From Bacteroidota bacterium (lineage in GTDB: Bacteria; Bacteroidota; Bacteroidia; UKL13-3): 64,000 bases of DNA. A model generated the notes under the pieces. It saw only the letters and a program-made list of their open reading frames with translations. It was not told where the DNA came from and ran no database searches. The stretch covers positions 369,151 to 433,150 of the forward strand of contig JAIXWW010000011.1 of NCBI GenBank assembly GCA_027491085.1, given 5' to 3'. Of the stretch, positions 1-7,684 are shown one piece after another; the stretch's first letter is position 1, and each line of letters starts with the position of its first letter. The translations under genes were made by a program, and so were the position numbers.

Positions 1-1500
1 CATTATTATCAAAAATCTTTAGCATTTTACTTAGTTGAAAAAAATGAAAAATCAATTGCAGACATTCAATCAAATATTGGGGCAGCCTACAATAATTTGG
101 GGCATTTAGATTCAGCTATTTATTATTTACAATCTGTTATTTTAATTAAAAAAAGACTTAACGATTATATTGGACAAGGGCAATCATACCATAATTTAGC
201 TACAACTTACTTTTTGAAGGGTGAATATAATAAGGCGTTGGAATATTACAACTTAGCTATAAAAAATACTGGCGGGGGAGCTGAAAATGATAATAACGGT
301 AGTTCTTATCAACAAGCGGGAGGTACTTTAATAAAACTTAAACGTTATGATGAAGCAAAAAAATACTTGACGGTAAGTGAAAATATATTAAAACGAAATA
401 ACCTTTTTGAAGAACTAGCAGAAAACTATGTAAAGCAAGCAGAATTGTTTGAAAAAATGGGTGATTTCAAAACCTCTGTGTATTACAATTCACTTAAAAA
501 TAGCTTAGTAGATTCGTTAGCGCAGGTAAAAACTAAATTGTCATTTGATGAAATTGAAGCCAAGTATAAAGCGGCAGAAAAACAGCAAGAATTGGAACTT
601 TTGATGTCTCAAAATAAGATATTGGAACAACAATCAAAATATAATTCCTTTTTAGCAATTGGTTCTTTTTTATTACTTGTAACCTTAATCATTCTTTTAT
701 TTTATTTGAAGGAAGTCAAACAAACCAGAAAAGAATTAATTCAAAAAAATCAATTAATTGAGGCAAATAATAGGGAAGCTTTTTATCAAAATACAAACTT
801 AGAAAATTTAATTGCCGAAAACCAAACTATTATGGGTGTACTAGCACATGATTTACGCTCCCCTTTTAGTAAAATACTAGGTTTGGCAAATATCATAGAA
901 GACGAAGATGAAAAAGCAGAAAGTCTTGTTTATTTAAATTATATCAAAACCATTAGTAAAGATGCGCTACAACTAATTCAGGATACGGTTAATATAAGTC
1001 AAATTTATAATGAGGATGCTGAAAGTTTGCAAGCCAAAGTTCAACCAATTAATTCTACCCAAATAATCGAAGAAACAACATCAGGATTTGTAGCAATAGC
1101 AAAAGAAAAATCTATAGCCATTATTGTAAATAATAATTCAGATAATCTTATTTTCTTCAGTTCGAAAGAGTATGTTAGGCGAATTTTAGATAATTTGATT
1201 AGCAATGCTATCAAATTCTCACCTTCAAACTCTAAAGTTATATTGAGTTGTTCTCAAATTAATAATAATGTGGTTTTTAGCATTAAGGATAATGGACCGG
1301 GCTTAACTGAAGCTGACCAAAAACAACTTTATATTCGATTTAAAAAATTATCGGCAAGGCCAACAGGTAATGAGGCTTCAAGCGGATTAGGTTTATTTAT
1401 TGTTAAACAATTAATTGATTTATTGGGTGGAAATATTTCTGTAATTTCAGAAAAAGGAAAAGGTTGTGAGTTTATTATTGAGTTTAAAATTAAAAATTAG
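1..1500 (+). CDS. TPR-type sensor histidine kinase, N-terminus cut by window edge
   Basis: The reading frame is open from base 1, so the gene begins outside the window; the TTG at 97 lies inside TPR-like sequence and is not a credible start. In order one sees tetratricopeptide-like helices (to about base 520), a coiled-coil stretch, one membrane segment (about 640-710), a second coiled coil, a HisKA dimerisation helix with the phospho-acceptor His in VLAHDLRSP (codon 847-849), then an HATPase_c domain with an N box (LDNLISNAIKFS), a DNGPGL box and SGLGLF near the end. The family senses signals through the TPR part and autophosphorylates on His. No response regulator is seen nearby. It shares its architecture with the kinase at 59415-61379. 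Its stop overlaps the 3' end of arfB by 11 nt. Confidence 0.93.
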   Translation, partial: HYYQKSLAFYLVEKNEKSIADIQSNIGAAYNNLGHLDSAIYYLQSVILIKKRLNDYIGQGQSYHNLATTYFLKGEYNKALEYYNLAIKNTGGGAENDNNGSSYQQAGGTLIKLKRYDEAKKYLTVSENILKRNNLFEELAENYVKQAELFEKMGDFKTSVYYNSLKNSLVDSLAQVKTKLSFDEIEAKYKAAEKQQELELLMSQNKILEQQSKYNSFLAIGSFLLLVTLIILLFYLKEVKQTRKELIQKNQLIEANNREAFYQNTNLENLIAENQTIMGVLAHDLRSPFSKILGLANIIEDEDEKAESLVYLNYIKTISKDALQLIQDTVNISQIYNEDAESLQAKVQPINSTQIIEETTSGFVAIAKEKSIAIIVNNNSDNLIFFSSKEYVRRILDNLISNAIKFSPSNSKVILSCSQINNNVVFSIKDNGPGLTEADQKQLYIRFKKLSARPTGNEASSGLGLFIVKQLIDLLGGNISVISEKGKGCEFIIEFKIKN

Positions 1501-1909
1501 AGCCATCTATTTTTTTATTTCTTAATTTTTTTATGTTTGATAATAGTTTCTTTCCAACCAATCGTTTCTCAATACTAGATTTTGTGGGCTTTGAGGCTTT
1601 TCTATGTTTAACAACAACAAAACACTTATTTATAATTGAATAAATTTTTTTAAGGGCAATTATTTTATTCGCTAACTGACTTCGTTCCGTTTGTGCAATT
1701 ACCTGTAAAATACCCTCGTTACTCAATTTATTAGCTAATTTTTCCAATAAAATGGCTTTGTCAGACTCAGAAAGTTGCAATGAATTCTTTACATCAAAAT
1801 CAATTTGAACTTTAGTAGCCACTTTATTTACGTTTTGTCCGCCTGCGCCTCCGCTCCTACTTGTTTTAAAAACAAACTCCGGATTTAAATATGGTGGTTG
1901 AAATTTCAT
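1490..1909 (-). CDS. arfB: Alternative ribosome-rescue factor ArfB (peptidyl-tRNA hydrolase)
   Basis: This 139-residue protein has the GGQ signature of class-I release factors (SGGAGGQNVNKV, about residues 19-30), no stop-codon recognition domain, and a Lys/Arg-rich C-terminal tail (KHRKASKPTKSS onward). That layout is ArfB/YaeJ/ICT1: the tail enters the empty mRNA channel of a stalled ribosome and the GGQ loop hydrolyses peptidyl-tRNA. Length matches the family (about 135-140). It converges on the histidine kinase with an 11-nt tail overlap, so a shared terminator is unlikely. Its own promoter must lie in the short gap between its start and the REP-like element at 1941. Confidence 0.95.
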   Translation of the reverse strand: MKFQPPYLNPEFVFKTSRSGGAGGQNVNKVATKVQIDFDVKNSLQLSESDKAILLEKLANKLSNEGILQVIAQTERSQLANKIIALKKIYSIINKCFVVVKHRKASKPTKSSIEKRLVGKKLLSNIKKLRNKKIDGSNF

Positions 1910-1940
1910 AATAGATTGTTTTTACTAAATTTATACTATT

Positions 1941-1981
1941 GTCAGACGCATATAGGGCCTTTGTATGGCTTGCGTCAGACG
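1941..1981 (+). repeat. REP-like imperfect palindrome, downstream of the RAYT gene
   Basis: GTCA is followed by GACGCA (1945-1950), a short loop region, and TGCGTC (1971-1976), then AGACG. The 6-bp stem is perfect. The GTCAGACG words at both ends match those in the array at 2621-2923, but this copy is on the opposite strand, so the transposase gene is bracketed by inverted REP-like elements. It lies 14 nt past the transposase stop codon. Confidence 0.75.
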
Positions 1982-1994
1982 ATTTAATTAAATT

Positions 1995-2588
1995 TCAATT
2001 GTTAAATATTTTTGATATTTTCTCATTATCAATTAATGAATACGATTCTTTTAAAAAATTTGATTCATCAAATCCTATTAAGTTTTTAGCTAAAATTTGA
2101 TTACATAAATTACCATTTCTGATTTTTATATAATCGTTGAAAGAGGAATATTTCCAATCTTCCATTTGTTTTACTAACCCCGCCCTAAGAGGATTTTGAT
2201 GAATATATTGAAAACACATATAAGGATAATTAAATTCTTCGATTTTCAATAATTTCGCTTGGGTTTTTTGCCTGAATTGAGAACCAGTGCTTTTCTCTTG
2301 TTTATTTATTGCCAAGGAATATGAACTCAATAACATCCTAATTCCATTAGATAATTCGCTTAAGTTTAACGAACCAACTTTTCTGATTTTTGTTGATTGT
2401 GAATTGGTATTTACTAAAAAATGAAAATGATTTGGCATTAAACAATATGCTAATAAATCAGAGTGTGGTAAAACAAATTTTCTATATAATTTTAGGAAGT
2501 AAAGATAATTTTCATCTGAATGGAAAATTTTTTGTTTATTATTTCCTTGATTATAAATATGGTAAATATTGTCTATTTCAAATTGCAT
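1995..2588 (-). CDS. REP-associated tyrosine transposase (RAYT, Y1_Tnp/IS200-like)
   Basis: The protein has the features of the Y1 transposase/RAYT family: an N-terminal YHIYNQGNN-type strand, the HUH metal-binding motif in LMPNHFHFLV (His54-x-His56), and the family block YIHQNPLRAGLV (about 128-139). I chose the ATG at 2588 (197 aa, the usual length). A longer reading from 2777 adds 63 residues that are only translated REP-like repeat. Family members nick single-stranded DNA at REP hairpins and are held responsible for REP spread. Here the gene sits between one REP-like element downstream (1941-1981) and five upstream (2621-2923). The frame is intact and the motif is present, so it may be active. 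Confidence 0.9.
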   Translation of the reverse strand: MQFEIDNIYHIYNQGNNKQKIFHSDENYLYFLKLYRKFVLPHSDLLAYCLMPNHFHFLVNTNSQSTKIRKVGSLNLSELSNGIRMLLSSYSLAINKQEKSTGSQFRQKTQAKLLKIEEFNYPYMCFQYIHQNPLRAGLVKQMEDWKYSSFNDYIKIRNGNLCNQILAKNLIGFDESNFLKESYSLIDNEKISKIFNN

Positions 2589-2620
2589 AAATAAAATATT
2601 ATTTTTTGTTTTCAATGATC

Positions 2621-2923
2621 CGTCTGACGCCTTGCCATCCAAAAGCCATCCCGCAATCGTCTGACGAACGTTCTGCAATTTATCAGTCTGACGCCATCCC
2701 TTTCTGATACTAACATGCAATCGTATAACAGGAGTACTGTATATAATCCGTCTGACGCCTTGCCACCCGGAAGCCATCTCGCAATCGTCTGACGAACGTT
2801 CTGCAATTTATCAGTCTGACGACTTGCCAACGCTAAACCTAACTCGCAATCGTCTGACTGAAGTTTCGTATATAATCCGTCTGACGTCTTGCCACCCAAA
2901 AGCCATCCCGCAATCGTCTGACG
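2621..2923 (-). repeat. Array of five REP-like elements with 128-129 bp higher-order period
   Basis: Five units begin near 2621, 2686, 2749, 2814 and 2878. Read on the minus strand, the full units run GTCA, GACG-A-TTGC, a 17-nt centre, GCAA-2 nt-CGTC, AGACG; GACG/CGTC and TTGC/GCAA pair as an imperfect hairpin. Unit 2 (2686-2729) is the most degenerate. Units 1, 3 and 5 are closely alike and spaced by 128 and 129 bp. The linkers also repeat: a segment containing AACGTTCTGCAATTTATCA separates 1/2 and 3/4, and GTATATAATC precedes 3 and 5. The array fills the gap between the transposase and the carboxylase gene and ends 4 nt past the carboxylase stop, so its hairpins may also shape that mRNA's 3' end. 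Confidence 0.85.
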
Positions 2924-2927
2924 GATG

Positions 2928-4547
2928 TTAAGCCCTAATCACTCCTGGTCTAAATTCTTTGGTAATAGGAGCATGATTAGCGGCTTCAATACCCATACTA
3001 ACCCATTTGCGTGTATCAATAGGATTAATAATGGCATCAATCCACAAACGTGCTGCTGCATAATATGGCGATGTTTGTTTGGTATATCTATCGGTAATAG
3101 TTTTTAGCAATTCTTCCTTTTTCTCATCAGTAATTACTTCACCTTTGGCTTTTAAGCTAGCTTCTTCTATTTGTAATAAAACTTTAGCTGCTTGTGCGCC
3201 ACCCATTACTGCAATATTAGCATTTGGCCAAGCTGCAATCAAACGTGGATCATACGCTTTGCCACACATGGCATAATTTCCTGCGCCATAACTATTGCCG
3301 GTAATAATGGTAAATTTAGGAACCACCGAGTTAGCTTGCGCATTTACCAATTTAGCTCCATCTTTTATTATTCCACCATGTTCGCTGCGGCTGCCAACCA
3401 TAAAACCGGTTACATCTTGCAAAAACAATAAAGGAATTTTCTTTTGGTTACAATTCATAATAAAGTGTGCTGCTTTATCGGCACTATCGCTATAAATCAC
3501 CCCACCAATTTGCATTTCTACCGGATTATCGGCTGCGCTTTGTTTAGGTTTTTTAGCTTTAACCACTTGGCGATTATTGGCTACAATTCCTACAGCCCAA
3601 CCATCTATTCTGGCATAACCACAAGTAATTGTTTTGCCATATAATTCTTTGTACGCATCAAAACTACCAGCATCTACCAAACGTTCTATGATTTCCATTA
3701 CATCGAAAGGTTTGGCAAAATTTGCCACAGCATCATATACATCATCCATGCTTTTTGCAGGAGCAACAGGCGCAATGCGGTTAAATCCAGCTTTATCAAA
3801 ATCGCCAATTTTATCCATAATGCGTTTAATTCTATCCAAACAATCGGCATCGTTGGCAAATTTATAATCGGTTACACCACTAATTTCGCAATGAGTAGAG
3901 GCACCACCAAGCGTTTCATTATCAACATCTTCGCCAATGGCAGCTTTAACCAAATAACTTCCTGCCAAGAAAATAGAACCTGTTTTATCAACAATCATGG
4001 CTTCATCGCTCATAATAGGTAAATAAGCTCCACCTGCCACGCAACTTCCCATAACCGCAGCTATTTGAGTTATTCCCATGCTGCTCATTACCGCATTGTT
4101 TCTAAAAATTCTACCAAAATGTTCTTTATCCGGAAAAATTTCGTCTTGCATAGGCAAATAAACGCCCGCACTATCTACCAAATAAATAATGGGTAATTTA
4201 TTTTCAATCGAAATTTCTTGAGCTCTTAAATTCTTTTTACCAGTAATTGGGAACCAAGCACCTGCTTTTACAGTAGCATCGTTTGCTACTACAATACATT
4301 GCTTGCCGCTGATATAACCCATAACCACCACGACACCACCACTAGGGCAACCGCCATGTTCGGCATACATATCTTGCCCCACAAACGCACCAATTTCTAT
4401 TTGAGGTTTATCTTTATCTAATAAATATTCCACACGTTCGCGGGCAAGCATTTTACCTTTTTCTTTTTGTTTGGCAGCTGCTTTTGCTCCTCCACCTAAA
4501 TATACTTTAGCTAAATTTTCGTTTAATTGGTTTACTAATTCTTGCAT
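2928..4547 (-). CDS. Acyl-CoA carboxylase, carboxyltransferase (beta) subunit, methylcrotonyl-CoA type
   Basis: A 539-residue biotin-dependent carboxyltransferase with both crotonase-fold halves. The N half carries GGCPSGGVVVVMGYISG and LVDSAGVYLPMQDEIFPD; the C half carries FLQDVTGFMVG and the MCGKAYDPR ... WPNANIAVMGGAQAAKVL region. The MGGAQAA form and the C-terminal SPYYAAARLWIDAIINP match methylcrotonyl-CoA carboxylase beta better than propionyl-CoA carboxylase, so the likely reaction is biotin-dependent carboxylation of 3-methylcrotonyl-CoA in leucine breakdown. Substrate is inferred. No biotin carboxylase or BCCP subunit lies next to it, so the alpha subunit must be encoded elsewhere. 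The REP-like array starts 4 nt after its stop. Confidence 0.88.
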   Translation of the reverse strand: MQELVNQLNENLAKVYLGGGAKAAAKQKEKGKMLARERVEYLLDKDKPQIEIGAFVGQDMYAEHGGCPSGGVVVVMGYISGKQCIVVANDATVKAGAWFPITGKKNLRAQEISIENKLPIIYLVDSAGVYLPMQDEIFPDKEHFGRIFRNNAVMSSMGITQIAAVMGSCVAGGAYLPIMSDEAMIVDKTGSIFLAGSYLVKAAIGEDVDNETLGGASTHCEISGVTDYKFANDADCLDRIKRIMDKIGDFDKAGFNRIAPVAPAKSMDDVYDAVANFAKPFDVMEIIERLVDAGSFDAYKELYGKTITCGYARIDGWAVGIVANNRQVVKAKKPKQSAADNPVEMQIGGVIYSDSADKAAHFIMNCNQKKIPLLFLQDVTGFMVGSRSEHGGIIKDGAKLVNAQANSVVPKFTIITGNSYGAGNYAMCGKAYDPRLIAAWPNANIAVMGGAQAAKVLLQIEEASLKAKGEVITDEKKEELLKTITDRYTKQTSPYYAAARLWIDAIINPIDTRKWVSMGIEAANHAPITKEFRPGVIRA

Positions 4548-4554
4548 TTTTTTA

Positions 4555-4582
4555 GTTGATTGTTGATGGTTGATAGTTGTTA
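4555..4582. repeat. Heptanucleotide tandem repeat, about 4 copies
   Basis: Four consecutive 7-mers of the form GTTGATN (the last is GTTGTTA) lie just upstream of the carboxylase start. A related pair, GACAACG then GACAACT, follows at about 4609-4622. It is a short simple-sequence repeat in the 5' region of the carboxylase gene, with no assigned function. Confidence 0.6.
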
Positions 4583-4742
4583 GAAATTATTGCTGTCAAC
4601 TTTTATCTGACAACGGACAACTATTGGCACAAAACTATTATAGTTAAAGGATTTTCAAAATATATTTTAATACTAAATAAAAACTATTTTATCGCTAGTA
4701 ATCAAGGTGAAAAGGCAAACAAAAACTTATTTTAATTAATGG

Positions 4743-4773
4743 TTTGTATAAAATAGAAAAAAAGTTACTTTTG
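4743..4773 (+). promoter_or_regulatory. Bacteroidota-type promoter of ffs
   Basis: A TTTG -33 element (4743-4746), 19-nt spacer and TACTTTTG -7 element (4766-4773) match the Bacteroidota consensus TTTG-N17-23-TAnnTTTG. The element runs on into GCGCTC, as at the tRNA-Phe and secDF promoters. Confidence 0.8.
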
Positions 4774-4778
4774 CGCTC

Positions 4779-4879
4779 GGGTGAGCCCTGTACGACCAGC
4801 TCCTTTTAATCCCCCAGGTCTTGATCGAAGCAAGGGCGTAAAGTTGTAGCGGTGCGATGCAGTAAGCTTGCCCTTTTTT
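4779..4879 (+). ncRNA. ffs: Signal recognition particle RNA, small bacterial type (4.5S)
   Basis: GGGTGAGC (4779-4786) pairs with GCTTGCCC (4866-4873) to close the molecule, counting G-U pairs. The conserved apical part reads CCCCCAGGTC, TTGA, TCGAAGCAAGGG (about 4811-4836), equivalent to the CAGGUCC/GGAAGCAG symmetric-loop region that binds the Ffh M domain. A run of six T (4874-4879) ends the transcript. The RNA is about 95-100 nt, as expected for the small SRP RNA, and works with Ffh and FtsY in targeting membrane proteins. It ends 2 nt from the stop of the convergent glycosyltransferase gene. Confidence 0.85.
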
Positions 4880-4880
4880 A

Positions 4881-5678
4881 TTAACCTTTGTTCATGAACT
4901 CATATTTTGGATTGTGAGTTTGGTGCCAATGATGAAATATTTTAGTTTTATTTCTCACTATAGTAAACTGGCTTTTGTGAAATCGCTCCCAAAGTTCAGT
5001 ATCTTCATTTCCCCAGTGTATATAAGTTTCGTTCAATCCACCTATTAAATCCCAATCTTTTTTAAGGCAGGCAAGCATTCCTTTACTTCCGTAAAGCTCC
5101 CATTCGCCATTTACCTTCGATATGGTTTTGGGTTTGTTTTTATACAAAAAGAAAAATATTGGGTACCAAACTCGTTTGTGACTTACAAAAAAGTTGCAAA
5201 AAGTAACAATGTTTTTTGGCAACGATAAATCAGCATCACAAATAAAAATAATTTCTGTTTCGCTTTGCTGTACTGCTTTGTTAAAGGTGTACGACCGACT
5301 AAAGTTGATATTTTCGCTATTAAAAATAAGTTTTCCATTCCAAATTTTTCTTATTTCTATCTCTAAATTTTTGATATCATTCGAGTTGCAATCAAAAACA
5401 GAAAGTGTTATTAAATCCTTATTTTTAACTTCGTTGATGCTTTGTAACAAATGGTTTAAATAATTATTACTGCGATTATAAATACCTGTACAAATTGTGA
5501 TTGGCTTAAGTGTTTTAAATGGAAACAAACTGTACCAAATATAAATACCAATTCCTTTCAAGTCGCGATAAACACTATTAGAAGAAAAGCCACGTTGAGG
5601 TGCTTTTAACAAATAGTAAAAAGGGTACTTAATGCTATTAGGTATCAACTTTTTTATAGAAAAAATCACATTGTTCAC
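4881..5678 (-). CDS. Glycosyltransferase family 2 with galactosyltransferase-type C-terminus
   Basis: A 265-residue GT-A fold protein: nucleotide-binding strand ITICTGIYNRSN (about 61-72), a DxD metal motif in FICDADLSLP (about 146-155), and a C-terminal block GGLNETYIHWGNEDTELWERF-like (Glyco_transf_7C) holding acceptor-binding acidic residues. It probably transfers a sugar to a surface polysaccharide or lipid; the donor cannot be told. The start is GTG at 5678, whose GTGA overlaps the stop of the upstream glycosyltransferase, which implies translational coupling. It is the last gene of a minus-strand run that converges on ffs. Confidence 0.85.
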   Translation of the reverse strand: MNNVIFSIKKLIPNSIKYPFYYLLKAPQRGFSSNSVYRDLKGIGIYIWYSLFPFKTLKPITICTGIYNRSNNYLNHLLQSINEVKNKDLITLSVFDCNSNDIKNLEIEIRKIWNGKLIFNSENINFSRSYTFNKAVQQSETEIIFICDADLSLPKNIVTFCNFFVSHKRVWYPIFFFLYKNKPKTISKVNGEWELYGSKGMLACLKKDWDLIGGLNETYIHWGNEDTELWERFHKSQFTIVRNKTKIFHHWHQTHNPKYEFMNKG

Positions 5679-6421
5679 TTTTTAATAATGGTTTTTATTT
5701 TGCGCCAAATCCATTTTAAATTAATTCCATTCATATACATCCACTGAACTCGAAGTTTTTCCCTGAAAGCCTCATTTATATTTTGACTCTTTGCTTTGGC
5801 ATGGACACGATAGGCAGCCATGTGAATATTGATATAAAGGGAAGTACAGTTTTTTAATATATGTAATATTAATTCATAGTCAAAAGCATAATGAAAACTG
5901 GTATCTAAAAAATAGTTTCGATTTAATTGGCTTACATTAAAAAAACACGATGGTTGGTAAATATGAGGCAACATACCAATGTTTAAAACCTCTTTGAACT
6001 TTACTGGATTTCCAATTTTAGGTCTGATTTCATTACCATTTTCATCAATGGTAGAACAATTTCCATGTACCATGGCTATTCCACTATTAATTTCAAAACA
6101 AGTTACCGCAGTTTGAACTGCATTAGGCATTAAAATATCATCAGAATTAATGAAACAAACAATTTCACCCTTACACTTTTCAAATGCTTGATTTATTGCA
6201 TCTGCCTGACCTAAATCTGCCTGGCATTGCCAATAAGTTATTTTTGAATCATACTTTTTTATAATATCTAAACTACCATCTGTGGAACCACCATCCATTA
6301 CAAAATACTCAATGTTTTTATAAGTTTGGTTAATAACCGATAAAATAGTTTGTTCCAAAAATTGAGCTTGGTTATAACTTGGGGTAATAATGCTAACTAA
6401 TGGATTATTCATATTTAACAA
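5675..6421 (-). CDS. Glycosyltransferase family 2
   Basis: A 248-residue GT2 enzyme. It opens with VSIITPSYNQAQFLEQTILS, has the GGSTDGS motif (about 43-49) that binds the nucleotide sugar, and a FINSDD DxD-like metal site (about 90-95). The C-terminus (RVQWMYMNGINLKWIWRK) is basic and aromatic, probably peripheral to the inner membrane. The stop overlaps the GTG start of the next glycosyltransferase by 4 nt, so the two are very likely co-translated in a glycan assembly pathway. Start ATG could be either of the first two Met (MLNMNNPL). The permease gene lies 45 nt upstream on the same strand. Confidence 0.88.
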   Translation of the reverse strand: MLNMNNPLVSIITPSYNQAQFLEQTILSVINQTYKNIEYFVMDGGSTDGSLDIIKKYDSKITYWQCQADLGQADAINQAFEKCKGEIVCFINSDDILMPNAVQTAVTCFEINSGIAMVHGNCSTIDENGNEIRPKIGNPVKFKEVLNIGMLPHIYQPSCFFNVSQLNRNYFLDTSFHYAFDYELILHILKNCTSLYINIHMAAYRVHAKAKSQNINEAFREKLRVQWMYMNGINLKWIWRKIKTIIKK

Positions 6422-6466
6422 ATTGCGATTTTATTTATAAAAAATTATATAAAATGAATATTTTAA

Positions 6467-7684
6467 TTAATCAAACCTAATAGCTTTAATTGGGCTTATT
6501 TTACTCACTGAATTAACGGGAACTAGCAACAAAATTAGGCAAATAACAAAACATGCTGCATTTACAAATATAAAATCATATGTATTAAAAAAAACAGGTA
6601 CAGCACTAACATAATAATCTTTTTCCGACAGTTTAATTAAATGAAATTTTTGCTGAATAAACCCTAAAGTTAAAGCAATGATATTACCCAAAATCAAACC
6701 CCTAAGAATAATAAATGCTGCTAAATTTAGAAATATTTTGATGATGTGTTTATTTTTCATTCCCAAAGCCTTTAACATACCTATCATATTACTGCGTTCT
6801 ACAATTAAGATTAATAATGCTGTAATCATATTAATAATGGAAACTGCAGCCATCAATATTAAAATAATCGTTACATTCACATCAAGCATATTTAACCAAT
6901 TAAATATTTCAGGATAAATTAAGTTAATAGGTGTTATTCCCATTGTGTAAGGTGTAACGGTGGCTAATAAATCAACCTTGTTTTGTAACGAATCAAAATT
7001 ATTTACAAAAACTTCGTACCCAGTAATGTATTCCAAAGGCCAATTGTTCAATTTTTGAATTTGTTTTATATCGACAATAATATACAAATCATCCATTTCT
7101 CCGAGATTTGTATCGTATATTCCACATACTTTAAATTTTCTAACTCTTGGAGGATCTTGAATAAAATAAACAAAAATACCATCACCCACTTTAAAACCAA
7201 GTTTATTGGCAAGTGATGCCGAAAACATTATTTCATTCGACATTTGATTTGAATCAAATTTGGGAATACTTCCAGAAACTATGCTTTCTCTTAAAAAGTT
7301 AAAATCAAACTGATTATCAACACCTTTTAATACAATTCCTTGAAAATCATTTTCAGTTTTGATTATACCCGCCTTTATTGCATATTTTTGAAAATGTTTA
7401 AATCCATTTTTAGTATTTAAAAATCGTTCAACATCATTATTACTTTGAATGGGTGCACTTTGATATGATAAATTTAAATCTAAATTATTGATTACAATAT
7501 CAGATTGAAAACTTGAAAGTTTTTGGCTTACCTGCTGCTTGTATCCGCGCGAAATAGCAATGGCCAAAAGCATTACAGTAACACTGATGGCTACCGCCAA
7601 TGTAGCTATACGAACTATTAGCTTGCTAAACGAAGTTTGTTTGCTTTGGCTTAACCGTTTTGATATAAAAAAACTTAATTGCAA
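6467..7684 (-). CDS. ABC transporter permease, LolC/LolE-FtsX type
   Basis: A 405-residue permease with one N-terminal membrane segment (about 25-48), a large periplasmic MacB-PCD-like domain, then three membrane segments (about 270-295, 315-340, 365-390) typical of FtsX permeases. The N-terminus SFFISKRLSQSK and the VERSNMIGMLKALGM coupling segment match Bacteroidota proteins annotated as lipoprotein-releasing permeases. It should extract lipoproteins or other lipids from the inner membrane with an ATPase encoded elsewhere. The start appears to be TTG at 7684: an in-frame stop lies just upstream and no ATG fits the conserved N-terminus. That start touches the first base of the divergent namZ gene. 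Confidence 0.85.
   Translation of the reverse strand: MQLSFFISKRLSQSKQTSFSKLIVRIATLAVAISVTVMLLAIAISRGYKQQVSQKLSSFQSDIVINNLDLNLSYQSAPIQSNNDVERFLNTKNGFKHFQKYAIKAGIIKTENDFQGIVLKGVDNQFDFNFLRESIVSGSIPKFDSNQMSNEIMFSASLANKLGFKVGDGIFVYFIQDPPRVRKFKVCGIYDTNLGEMDDLYIIVDIKQIQKLNNWPLEYITGYEVFVNNFDSLQNKVDLLATVTPYTMGITPINLIYPEIFNWLNMLDVNVTIILILMAAVSIINMITALLILIVERSNMIGMLKALGMKNKHIIKIFLNLAAFIILRGLILGNIIALTLGFIQQKFHLIKLSEKDYYVSAVPVFFNTYDFIFVNAACFVICLILLLVPVNSVSKISPIKAIRFD

Noticed and set aside
97..1500. TTG at 97 as the true start of the first histidine kinase
   Set aside because: The frame is open to the window edge and codons 1-96 continue a tetratricopeptide pattern.
2589..2777. Longer N-terminus for the RAYT transposase
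   Set aside because: The extra 63 codons are REP-like repeat sequence; the conserved protein begins at the ATG at 2588.
2612..2899. A 95-codon open frame on the minus strand
   Set aside because: It consists wholly of translated REP-like repeats; the peptide repeats itself (RQTDKLQNVRQTI) and has no family features.
2621..2923. CRISPR array
   Set aside because: The units are imperfect palindromes with repeated linkers, not unique spacers, and no cas genes are near.
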